This document shows, in pieces, positions 1 through 4,738 of a stretch of 7,992 nucleotides of DNA. Position 1 is the stretch's first letter, and every line of letters begins with the position of its first letter. Both the position numbers and the translations under genes were made by a program. The notes under the pieces are model-generated. The model had not been told where the DNA came from. It saw nothing but the letters and a program-made list of their open reading frames with translations, and made no database searches. Source of the DNA: an uncultured Campylobacter sp. (lineage in GTDB: Bacteria > Campylobacterota > Campylobacteria > Campylobacterales > Campylobacteraceae); contig NZ_CALHGM010000004.1 in the NCBI RefSeq assembly GCF_938030145.1, positions 1-7,992 of the forward strand, read 5' to 3'.

Positions 1-70
1 CATTAAAATATAGTAAAACTAAAAATATCATATTTTTTAAATTTATGTAAAAAGAAGTATAAAAAAATTA

Positions 71-119
71 AAATTTAGAAAGGGAAAAGAGACTTATTTT
101 ATTCCCTTTTTTAAAATTT
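71..119 (-). terminator. Intrinsic terminator after the hepT-like gene
   Basis: A perfect 8-bp inverted repeat, AAAGGGAA at 79-86 and TTCCCTTT at 102-109, encloses a 15-nt loop. The stem can be extended outward through a G-T/A-T step to AAATTT (71-76) paired with AAATTT (114-119). On the minus strand the stem is followed by a T-rich tail that includes seven consecutive T (61-67 read in reverse). It begins about 10 nt after the stop codon of the HEPN gene, where the end of the lipoprotein-mntA-hepT transcript is expected. The stem is nearly symmetric and the plus strand also has T-rich flanks, so it may work in both directions. Confidence 0.8.
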
Positions 120-129
120 GAATGTAAAA

Positions 130-693
130 TTATTTTATGTTTTCGTTCGAGTTGCTTTTGATGATGCCCTTGAGCTTGTCTGCATATGATTTATCAAGCT
201 CAAGTCCATTTTTTCGTAAGTCGTTGTAGCCTTTTTGAATATCTGCCCCAAGATCGCTCTTGGCTTGCGGGGTTAAAATATTCTGCTTCTTAATGAAGCG
301 ATCGATCTTTTTTTGTAAATCTTCGCACAGCTCTTGCTTCGTTTCTTTTATGACTTTCTGAAGATTTTCTTTGAGATTAGGAAGATCTGTGCGTATAACG
401 TCTTCTATGATCTCGTTTTGTATATTGTCATAATTGTGAGAAGACCAATTCCTGATATCTCTTATCCCTTTTATATCTTCTTTTTTAAATTTATCTAATA
501 TATGGTATTCCTGCGCTTCTTCAAGCTTCTTAAATTGCTGGTATACGACGTCGATATGTTTCATTATCGCCGGCTTTGCAAGCAGCTCGTCTTCTAGCGC
601 TGCTGTAACGCCTTTGGGCTTACAAATTTCAAATACTTGATCTATTTTTTCTACTGCTAGTTCTAATCGGTATATAATTTTTCTATCAGACAT
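130..693 (-). CDS. hepT: HEPN-domain RNase toxin, HepT-like, with C-terminal extension
   Basis: This 187-aa protein has the HEPN signature R-x4-H-x-Y at residues 81-88 (RNWSSHNY: R81, H86, Y88), inside a predicted all-helical segment spanning roughly residues 1-118. In characterised HepT proteins, R and H form the RNase site and the tyrosine is the residue that the partner nucleotidyltransferase modifies with AMP. The start is the ATG at 691-693. It has an AAGGA ribosome binding site inside the upstream gene and overlaps that gene's stop by 8 nt, a typical toxin-antitoxin coupling. Known HepT proteins are usually about 110-145 aa. This one carries some 65-70 additional lysine-rich residues after about 118 that I do not recognise. 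The family call is firm; substrate and activity are inferred. Confidence 0.85.
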   Translation of the reverse strand: MSDRKIIYRLELAVEKIDQVFEICKPKGVTAALEDELLAKPAIMKHIDVVYQQFKKLEEAQEYHILDKFKKEDIKGIRDIRNWSSHNYDNIQNEIIEDVIRTDLPNLKENLQKVIKETKQELCEDLQKKIDRFIKKQNILTPQAKSDLGADIQKGYNDLRKNGLELDKSYADKLKGIIKSNSNENIK

Positions 694-1021
694 AAATCGC
701 TTCCTTCACTATCTTGTCGTCTTGCATTTTTTGCTCAGAATAGAAATCGCAAATATCTACCGATTTATGAAATTTGCCCGCGATCTGCTCTTTTAAATCA
801 TTTAAATACGCAAGCGCTTTAAACGCGTGCAGTCTATCCAAAAAGTCCTTTTTGTCGGCCAAAACGACTATATCTATATCCGAGTCTTCACCCGCATAAC
901 CTTTGGCATAACTTCCGAAAAGTCCTATCTTTTGGATGCCGTCTTTTTCAAGACCCGGCTTGAGCTCGGATAGATATGCGAGTATCGATTCTTTGGTTAA
1001 ATCGGATAACGTCGTCTTCAT
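686..1021 (-). CDS. mntA: MntA-like minimal nucleotidyltransferase antitoxin
   Basis: This 111-aa protein is a minimal nucleotidyltransferase of the polymerase-beta fold. The motif GS-x10-DxD is intact (G36-S37, then D48-I49-D50), and a third acidic residue lies at D89 in SVDIC, giving the usual catalytic Asp triad. In the characterised MntA-HepT systems this protein neutralises the HEPN RNase by adding AMP units to the tyrosine of R-x4-H-x-Y, and that tyrosine is present in the neighbour. The ATG at 1019-1021 follows an AAGGAG site that forms half of a small palindrome. It starts 17 nt after the lipoprotein stop and overlaps hepT by 8 nt, so the two are surely co-translated. Length is normal for the family. 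Confidence 0.88.
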   Translation of the reverse strand: MKTTLSDLTKESILAYLSELKPGLEKDGIQKIGLFGSYAKGYAGEDSDIDIVVLADKKDFLDRLHAFKALAYLNDLKEQIAGKFHKSVDICDFYSEQKMQDDKIVKEAIYV

Positions 1022-1022
1022 T

Positions 1023-1038
1023 GGAGATTCTCCTTTTT
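1023..1038 (-). promoter_or_regulatory. mntA ribosome binding site inside a palindrome
   Basis: The whole gap between the lipoprotein gene and mntA is 17 nt. On the minus strand it contains AAGGAG followed by TCTCC: the sequence 1023-1033 is an imperfect palindrome, GGAGA and TCTCC around one base. The Shine-Dalgarno element is therefore one arm of a potential 5-bp element just ahead of the ATG. It could be a small operator or could partly hide the ribosome binding site. Chance cannot be excluded at this length. Confidence 0.4.
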
Positions 1039-1458
1039 CTATCTTTTTCCGTTTTCAAGAACCGTTATATATTCTGGATCGCACTCAAATTTGCCCCATT
1101 TTGTACATTCGACCTCGTATGCCGACCCTACTTTTTTATTATTTTTATCTACGACTACTACTACGAGTTTCTCATTGTTTATGAGGTCGTTTTGGGCTTT
1201 CCATCTTGTAAATTTGGCAAAGCCCTGCTCTGATGTATAATTTTTCCAATTTTCGCCATTAAATAAGGTCTGTGCATGATAAAATTCAAAATCTACATTT
1301 TTAACTCTCTCTTTTAGCTTATTAACCATCGCATCGTAATTTGCTTGTTTTATTGCCGGATTTGCATTCTCTAGCTTTACAAGCCCATCATCTTCACCGC
1401 ATCCTGCCAACATAAGCCCGGCTATAACGGCCGCCGTCAGTAGTTTAATTTTCTTCAT
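1039..1458 (-). CDS. Small putative lipoprotein, function unknown
   Basis: This 139-aa protein starts with a classic lipoprotein signal: basic MKKIK, a hydrophobic stretch to about residue 18, then the lipobox L-A-G-C with Cys20 as the lipidation site. The mature part is about 120 residues, charged and without a membrane segment. It has two cysteines near the C-terminus (C118 and C126), which could form a disulfide, and a run of five valines around residues 99-103. It has its own extended -10 promoter and an AAGGAT ribosome binding site 6 nt before the ATG. It ends 17 nt before mntA and may therefore drive the toxin-antitoxin pair. Conjugative elements often encode small lipoproteins for surface exclusion or mating-channel assembly, but nothing here proves either role. 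Confidence 0.8.
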   Translation of the reverse strand: MKKIKLLTAAVIAGLMLAGCGEDDGLVKLENANPAIKQANYDAMVNKLKERVKNVDFEFYHAQTLFNGENWKNYTSEQGFAKFTRWKAQNDLINNEKLVVVVVDKNNKKVGSAYEVECTKWGKFECDPEYITVLENGKR

Positions 1459-1479
1459 TTTTCATCCTTATTTTTACAA

Positions 1480-1488
1480 ATTATAGCA
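1480..1488 (-). promoter_or_regulatory. Extended -10 promoter of the lipoprotein-mntA-hepT unit
   Basis: Read on the minus strand this is TGC-TATAAT, a perfect -10 hexamer with the TGn extension, about 20 nt upstream of the lipoprotein start codon. No clear -35 is seen, as is usual for Campylobacter sigma-70 promoters. A 6-bp perfect inverted repeat (1483-1488 with 1494-1499, 5-nt loop) overlaps the -10 element and could be an operator or a weak hairpin after the preceding gene. Confidence 0.6.
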
Positions 1489-1499
1489 TATTTTGCTAT

Positions 1500-1739
1500 T
1501 TATTTTTGCCGCCTCTCGAACTCCTCGTAAATCGGCATCAGAACTTCCTCTTTGTGACCTCTGAAATCAAAGCCCAGCGAGTCCAAGTAGTCCGCCATCA
1601 TCTCTACGCTACTCTTCAAAAAGCCAAGCTCCCTGTCGCTAATGTTGCCAAGCTCCACCGGCTCAAGAGGGAGTGGGGCTTTGATTAGCTCCGCCATTAT
1701 ATCGTGTGCTCTTTCAAATTTATTATAGTTCTTGTTCAT
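1500..1739 (-). CDS. Small acidic protein of unknown function
   Basis: I do not recognise this protein. From the ATG at 1737-1739 it is 79 aa, helical and acidic, with a segment SDRELGFLKSSVEMMADYLDSLGF and a charged C-terminal end (EEFERRQK). It has no signal peptide or membrane segment. The frame stays open to another ATG at 1796, giving 98 aa, but that start has no ribosome binding site and overlaps the upstream gene by 26 nt. The chosen start lies 31 nt after the previous stop, behind a GAAGGG about 12 nt away, which is a weak site. The start is therefore uncertain although the gene is likely real. It sits last in a run of three small genes under the promoter at 2305-2310. Confidence 0.65.
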   Translation of the reverse strand: MNKNYNKFERAHDIMAELIKAPLPLEPVELGNISDRELGFLKSSVEMMADYLDSLGFDFRGHKEEVLMPIYEEFERRQK

Positions 1740-1770
1740 TGACTCATACTGCCCTTCGCCTATTTGACCC

Positions 1771-2013
1771 CTAAAGGTTTCGCGGCGCCCAACCATCGGT
1801 CTGTCTAAATGTTTGCGCCTGCTTATTTAAAATAAAAACTTTAAACGGATCGTGGCTAAAAAATACGTCATAGCTTTCAACGTTCGTCGCATTGCCTATA
1901 AATTTAAGCTTTATCGCCTCCGTGTATTCACCATCCCTTTTTAAGGAGTACCGCCCTTCATCCATCGAAGAATTTAAACGGGCGTAGTCTATTTCCGTTA
2001 AATAAATTTTCAT
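1771..2013 (-). CDS. Hypothetical protein, 80 aa
   Basis: This 80-aa soluble protein is of unknown family. The predicted pattern alternates strands and short turns (KLKFIGNATNVESYDVFF, then FKVFILNKQAQTF), suggesting a small mixed alpha-beta fold. There are no cysteines, signal peptide or membrane segment. The ATG at 2011-2013 has a good AGAGGA ribosome binding site 6 nt upstream. The gene follows its upstream neighbour by 13 nt, so both belong to the same transcript. It lies near the possible oriT, so it may belong to a leading region, where small proteins often protect incoming DNA. That is inference from position only. Confidence 0.75.
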   Translation of the reverse strand: MKIYLTEIDYARLNSSMDEGRYSLKRDGEYTEAIKLKFIGNATNVESYDVFFSHDPFKVFILNKQAQTFRQTDGWAPRNL

Positions 2014-2026
2014 TGTAATCCTCTTG

Positions 2027-2269
2027 CTATGCCGTTGCCCGAATGTATCTATCCATACAATCTTTAAGGCCTTTTAGCGTGTTATATGAATAAAAGTGCC
2101 TATCCCGCGTATTTGTACCGCATTCACAATATAAAAATAGAACCTCTTGCTCGTTCCAATTCGTGCTAGCGCCGTAAGTCCAGCCGTTTATTTCAATCCT
2201 CGCTCCGGTTTCATCTTGTTTAACTTCGCCGTATTGGCTAAGTAGTTTAATCGCGTTCGTTAATTTCAT
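2027..2269 (-). CDS. Hypothetical protein, 80 aa, first gene of the small-gene operon
   Basis: I do not recognise this 80-aa protein. It has an N-terminal helix (KLTNAIKLLSQYGEV), a central strand-rich region with three tryptophan/tyrosine-rich turns (NGWTYGASTNW), and three cysteines, two of them close together in YCECGT with a third in LKDCMDRY. The close pair could bind metal, but there are too few ligands to claim a zinc site. The ATG at 2267-2269 follows an AAAGGGA site with a spacer of about 9 nt. A strong extended -10 lies about 35 nt upstream, making this the first gene of a transcript that continues into the next two small genes. Confidence 0.75.
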   Translation of the reverse strand: MKLTNAIKLLSQYGEVKQDETGARIEINGWTYGASTNWNEQEVLFLYCECGTNTRDRHFYSYNTLKGLKDCMDRYIRATA

Positions 2270-2304
2270 CTTTTTAAGTCCCTTTCTTCTTAATTTATAG
2301 AACG

Positions 2305-2313
2305 ATTATACCA
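2305..2313 (-). promoter_or_regulatory. Extended -10 promoter of the small-gene operon
   Basis: On the minus strand the sequence is TGG-TATAAT, a consensus -10 with TGn extension, about 36 nt before the start codon of the first 80-aa gene. No -35 hexamer is evident. Instead, the upstream DNA is strongly A/T-tracted for more than 100 bp, which fits a Campylobacter promoter and could act as an UP element or a bent segment. Confidence 0.65.
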
Positions 2314-2327
2314 CTTCTTAACTTAAA

Positions 2328-2372
2328 AAATAATAAAATACTAAATAATAAAATATCAAATAATTAAAATAT
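2328..2372. repeat. Three 15-bp AT-only tandem units
   Basis: Three consecutive 15-bp units follow the pattern AAATAATAAAATAYY, at 2328-2342, 2343-2357 and 2358-2372. The first two differ at the last two positions and the third has one further change. A weaker fourth unit may follow to 2387. The plus strand is almost only A and T with strong A bias up to about 2435. The array sits directly upstream of the promoter at 2305-2313 and beside a GC-rich hairpin cluster. It could be an iteron-like or easily melted element, or simply A-tract promoter DNA. With such low complexity, chance is a real alternative. Confidence 0.45.
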
Positions 2373-2478
2373 ATAAAAATATAAAATAGCAAAAAAACAA
2401 AAATAGCCTAAAAATAAATTAAAAACCTAAGCATTATTTAAGCCTAAATTTGATTTTCTTTCCCCTTTTTTAATTCCC

Positions 2479-2602
2479 GCTGCCGTCATTGGCGGCAGCT
2501 CCTGTATTTAGGAGGGGCGTTGCGGGGTGCCCCCGCTTAAACCCATAGAAGTCGAGACCTTAGGCTCGGCTTCGGCGCGGCAGCACCTTAGTGCAGACCG
2601 CC
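2479..2602. other. GC-rich hairpin cluster, candidate oriT or structured regulatory site
   Basis: In a very AT-rich setting, about 125 bp is GC-rich and packed with perfect inverted repeats. They are GCTGCCG/CGGCAGC (2479-2485 with 2493-2499), CTCCT/AGGAG (2499-2503 with 2510-2514), GCGGGG/CCCCGC with a 3-nt loop (2522-2527 with 2531-2536), CGAG..CTCG with an inner CC/GG (2553-2568), and GCAC/GTGC (2583-2594). It lies between the primase-like transfer gene and the small-gene operon. A short GC-rich inverted repeat followed by a CGCCCC-type sequence on the minus strand resembles the layout of many oriT nic regions, but no relaxase is in the window and no exact nic consensus can be claimed. A structured leader RNA is the main alternative. 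Confidence 0.4.
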
Positions 2603-2696
2603 AACAAGAACGGCATTTTGTAAAAATTTTACTCATCCCAAATCCGAGCAAACCCCCAAGAATAGGAATTAAAATGTAATTTTTAAAATCTTATTC
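2577..2696. repeat. Diverged third copy of the 226-bp element (part)
   Basis: This segment aligns by eye with the later half of the 226-bp unit. It shares GGCAGC, then ATTTTGTAAAAA, then a CATCCC/ATCCGAGCAAAC stretch parallel to the unit's ATCTCTATCAAAC, then CCCA and the entry into AAACCTTAAACTTTAAAAA. Small insertions and many substitutions separate them. It overlaps the end of the GC-rich hairpin cluster. It looks like an older copy from which the two nearly identical units could have been amplified. The alignment is by eye, so its exact limits are approximate. Confidence 0.45.
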
Positions 2697-2922
2697 AAAC
2701 CTTAAACTTTAAAAAGCAAGCCAAATTTTCACCGCTCTGGCCATGCTACCAATTCCAATCCGGACAGCCTAAAATTTGACTGCCCGAACATCTGAGAGCT
2801 ACCGCTTTACTTAACCCGGCAGCGGGACATTATGAGCGAGATTTTGTAAAAAATTCACTTGCCGCAATCTCTATCAAACTCCCAAATAAAGGGGATAAGA
2901 TATAAATTCCAAAAGCTTATAT
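2697..2922. repeat. 226-bp tandem repeat, copy 1
   Basis: This is the first of two directly adjacent copies of a 226-bp element starting AAACCTTAAACTTTAAAAA. It matches copy 2 at every position except one (T at 2908, C at 3134). Inside are inverted repeats at 2759-2767/2780-2788 (9 bp), 2798-2804/2817-2823 (7 bp), and 2867-2875 with 2894-2901 around an inner CCC/GGG. The first two stems have 12-nt loops, and their non-Watson-Crick position becomes a G-U pair only in minus-strand RNA. No transposase or target duplication is visible. Such near-identity suggests a recent duplication or ongoing homogenisation. Confidence 0.92.
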
Positions 2923-3148
2923 AAACCTTAAACTTTAAAAAGCAAGCCAAATTTTCACCGCTCTGGCCATGCTACCAATTCCAATCCGGACAGCCTAAAA
3001 TTTGACTGCCCGAACATCTGAGAGCTACCGCTTTACTTAACCCGGCAGCGGGACATTATGAGCGAGATTTTGTAAAAAATTCACTTGCCGCAATCTCTAT
3101 CAAACTCCCAAATAAAGGGGATAAGATATAAATCCCAAAAGCTTATAT
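2923..3148. repeat. 226-bp tandem repeat, copy 2
   Basis: This second copy immediately follows copy 1 without spacer and is identical except for one transition at 3134. It carries the same set of hairpins shifted by 226 bp (2985-2993/3006-3014, 3024-3030/3043-3049, 3093-3101 with 3120-3127). It is followed by the first 19 bases of a third unit (3149-3167), after which the sequence departs, so the array ends with a short truncated copy. Confidence 0.92.
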
Positions 3149-3211
3149 AAACCTTAAACTTTAAAAACCAGCTTAAATCTTGATTGCCCTAATTAATCAA
3201 TATTCTATAAA

Positions 3212-4438
3212 TCATATAGCCCTAGAATACTCCCTGCCGATTTTTCTTTCGACGAGATTAAGTCGCTTAAAGCATTCTCTCATTCCGGGCAGACGCTGCA
3301 CCTTTGGGGCTATCTCTTTAAATTTTGAAGGATTAAATTTTAAAAGCTCATTTACGCACTCATTCTTTGCGCAAGGCTCTAAAAAATCATATTTCTTTGA
3401 TAAATACTCTACTTTCTTGCCAAGCTCGCTCAAAGGCTTTAAAATGTTTTCTTTGCTAATATTGCGCGCCGCTAGCCCCAATGCTTTGCCGACTACCAAA
3501 TCATCGTTAAAGTCCTTTAATATAGGCATTTGCCTGTCGGCATTCGGCACTATTTGCTCTACGATCTTGCCAAACTCTTTGCCGCGATCGTCATTATCGA
3601 ACGCTAGCGTAAATTTTGCATCCGGGGCGAGCTTGCGAAGCGCTTTAATCGCATCTTTTTGCGATGTCGATATTTGCCCGTTGGTCGAGCATAGCAGCGT
3701 CTCTTGCAAATTTATCCCTTTCATCTCGCAAAACGATAGCGTGTCGATCATACTTTCGCTGATTATTATATTTTTAAATTCTTTGGGGCTTTTATGTGCG
3801 TTATCGGCTTTTAAAATTTCTAGCCCCTTATTTCCGTTGCAAAGCTGCTTGATAGGCTTATCATATGCTTTTCCTTGCGGATCGTGTGTTAAGGGCTTTG
3901 AGAGATAGCTTATCGTTCCGCTTTGCTTTAAAAACTCTTTCGTGCCGGCGTCCGTTTGCACTGACGTTAACGTGTACGTCGGTACGACCGCGTTTTGGTA
4001 TTTACTGTCTTGTTTTAGGCTGCTAAATTGTGCCAATAGTTCTCCGCTTAGCTTCCTACGGCTAATTAAAAATGAATTTTTATCCGTCTTATCTAATTTT
4101 TTAAATTTTTCTATTATTTCATTATCGATTTTTTTAGTAGTTGTTTTTGGTATAGTATTGTTTTGTAACTCTTTTATATCTTTTATTTTGTTTTCGTCTA
4201 TTAAATCTTTTACTTCTATTCCGCGATTTTTAGCGAAGCTGTAAATATTGCCCCGATCGGTACTGTCATTTGGATTAAAATATAAGTAGTGGCCGTTTGA
4301 TTGGCGTGATATGACTATCGTATCTCCGTAGTCGTTCGTAAGCGTTTTGTAGTTACGGCTACTTTTGTCTCTTTTTTCAAAGTAGCCGTTATTTTTTAAA
4401 ATTTCATCGAGTGCGAGCTCGACTAGATTTTCTTTCAT
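3212..4438 (-). CDS. Toprim-containing primase-like conjugation protein
   Basis: This 408-aa protein has a primase-like N-terminal part (about 1-80) with the typical segment YFNPNDSTDRGNIYSFAK, as in DUF3991-type proteins, but without the CHC2 zinc cysteines. A Toprim core follows. Its acidic motif is IISESMIDTLS with E228, the second motif is AFDNDDRG with D281-N282-D283, and KDFNDDL at 308-314 corresponds to the KDWND-like motif common in Toprim proteins of mobile elements. Such proteins are linked to primer synthesis on transferred single-stranded DNA. The start is the ATG at 4436-4438, which overlaps the trbM stop as ATGA. An in-frame GTG at 4447 is an alternative. No intrinsic terminator is obvious after the stop. 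Primer synthesis itself is not shown. Confidence 0.8.
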   Translation of the reverse strand: MKENLVELALDEILKNNGYFEKRDKSSRNYKTLTNDYGDTIVISRQSNGHYLYFNPNDSTDRGNIYSFAKNRGIEVKDLIDENKIKDIKELQNNTIPKTTTKKIDNEIIEKFKKLDKTDKNSFLISRRKLSGELLAQFSSLKQDSKYQNAVVPTYTLTSVQTDAGTKEFLKQSGTISYLSKPLTHDPQGKAYDKPIKQLCNGNKGLEILKADNAHKSPKEFKNIIISESMIDTLSFCEMKGINLQETLLCSTNGQISTSQKDAIKALRKLAPDAKFTLAFDNDDRGKEFGKIVEQIVPNADRQMPILKDFNDDLVVGKALGLAARNISKENILKPLSELGKKVEYLSKKYDFLEPCAKNECVNELLKFNPSKFKEIAPKVQRLPGMRECFKRLNLVERKIGREYSRAI

Positions 4439-4728
4439 CTTGGACACAGATCTAAAAATGCTTGTCTTTTTTGAGCCTGCTTATGCGCCTTTTTAGCCGT
4501 AATCGAATAGTACTTTTTAAGGCTTGCGGCGCACTCCGGCGGGCGCGTAGCGCTTGCGAGGCATAGCACCGCTTCGCATGCCAGTTTCTTATCGCCGGTA
4601 AATACGTCGCCGAGCTCTTTTGGAGTAGACGTCTTTGTCGCCGTATCCTTTGCGCTCGTCTCTTTTGCGGTCGCGCCGCTTGCCGCAAAAATTGCACCTA
4701 CGATCAAACTAAAAACTAGTTTTTTCAT
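4435..4728 (-). CDS. trbM: TrbM/MpfK-like periplasmic conjugation protein
   Basis: This 97-aa protein has a signal peptide (MKKLVFSLIV, cleavage probably after ATA near residue 21) and the TrbM/KikA/MpfK signature ACEAVLCLASATRPPEC followed by a KKYYSI segment. Four cysteines (C51, C56, C66, C95) probably form periplasmic disulfides. TrbM-family proteins are encoded in mating-pair-formation clusters, and their exact role in type IV secretion is poorly defined. The frame extends upstream to 4806, but that start would lie inside the VirB5-like gene and destroy the signal peptide. The ATG at 4726-4728 has a strong AAAGGGGA site that overlaps the preceding stop. The stop TGA overlaps the start of the primase-like gene (ATGA). 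Confidence 0.85.
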   Translation of the reverse strand: MKKLVFSLIVGAIFAASGATAKETSAKDTATKTSTPKELGDVFTGDKKLACEAVLCLASATRPPECAASLKKYYSITAKKAHKQAQKRQAFLDLCPR

Positions 4729-4738
4729 TCTTTCCCCT

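Larger units (their letters stand above)
2697..3148 (-). ncRNA. Possible tandem structured RNA, minus strand
   Basis: Read on the minus strand each 226-bp unit can fold into three successive hairpins. The first is an interrupted 8-bp stem with an inner CCC/GGG. The second is a 7-bp stem GCUGCCG/CGGUAGC. The third is a 9-bp stem UUCGGGCAG/CUGUCCGGA. The two latter stems contain G-U pairs that would be A-C mismatches in plus-strand RNA. The unit then runs into GGCUUGCUUUUU, which resembles a U-tract end. The strand agrees with all genes around it. No promoter was found inside the unit, so it might be processed from read-through of the transfer operon. This is a structure-based suggestion only. 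Confidence 0.3.

Noticed and set aside
2479..2602. tRNA or rRNA gene in the GC-rich stretch
   Set aside because: No cloverleaf arms, TTCRANNC-type T-loop or rRNA signature could be traced; hairpins are simple and separate.
2729..2791. A 20-codon open frame on the minus strand in each 226-bp unit (also 2955-3017)
   Set aside because: It starts with ATG but has no ribosome binding site, and it overlaps the stem-loops. It could be translated, but nothing supports it over a structured non-coding element.
2697..3148. CRISPR array
   Set aside because: The 226-bp units abut without variable spacers and are too long for CRISPR repeats.
2697..3148. Insertion sequence or miniature transposable element
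   Set aside because: There are no terminal inverted repeats at unit ends, no target-site duplication and no transposase; units are directly adjacent.
3180..3200. TTGATT/AATCAA inverted repeat after the primase-like gene as a terminator
   Set aside because: The stem is AT-only, 6 bp with a 9-nt loop, and no T-run follows directly on the minus strand, so it is too weak to call.
3180..3908. Long plus-strand open frame (242 codons) opposite the primase-like gene
   Set aside because: It is a mirror of the well-supported minus-strand Toprim gene, Ser/Leu-rich with no motif or ribosome binding site.
4452..4697. Alternative minus-strand frame inside trbM
   Set aside because: The Arg/Gln/Ala-rich translation has no family resemblance, while the other frame gives a signal peptide and the TrbM cysteine signature.
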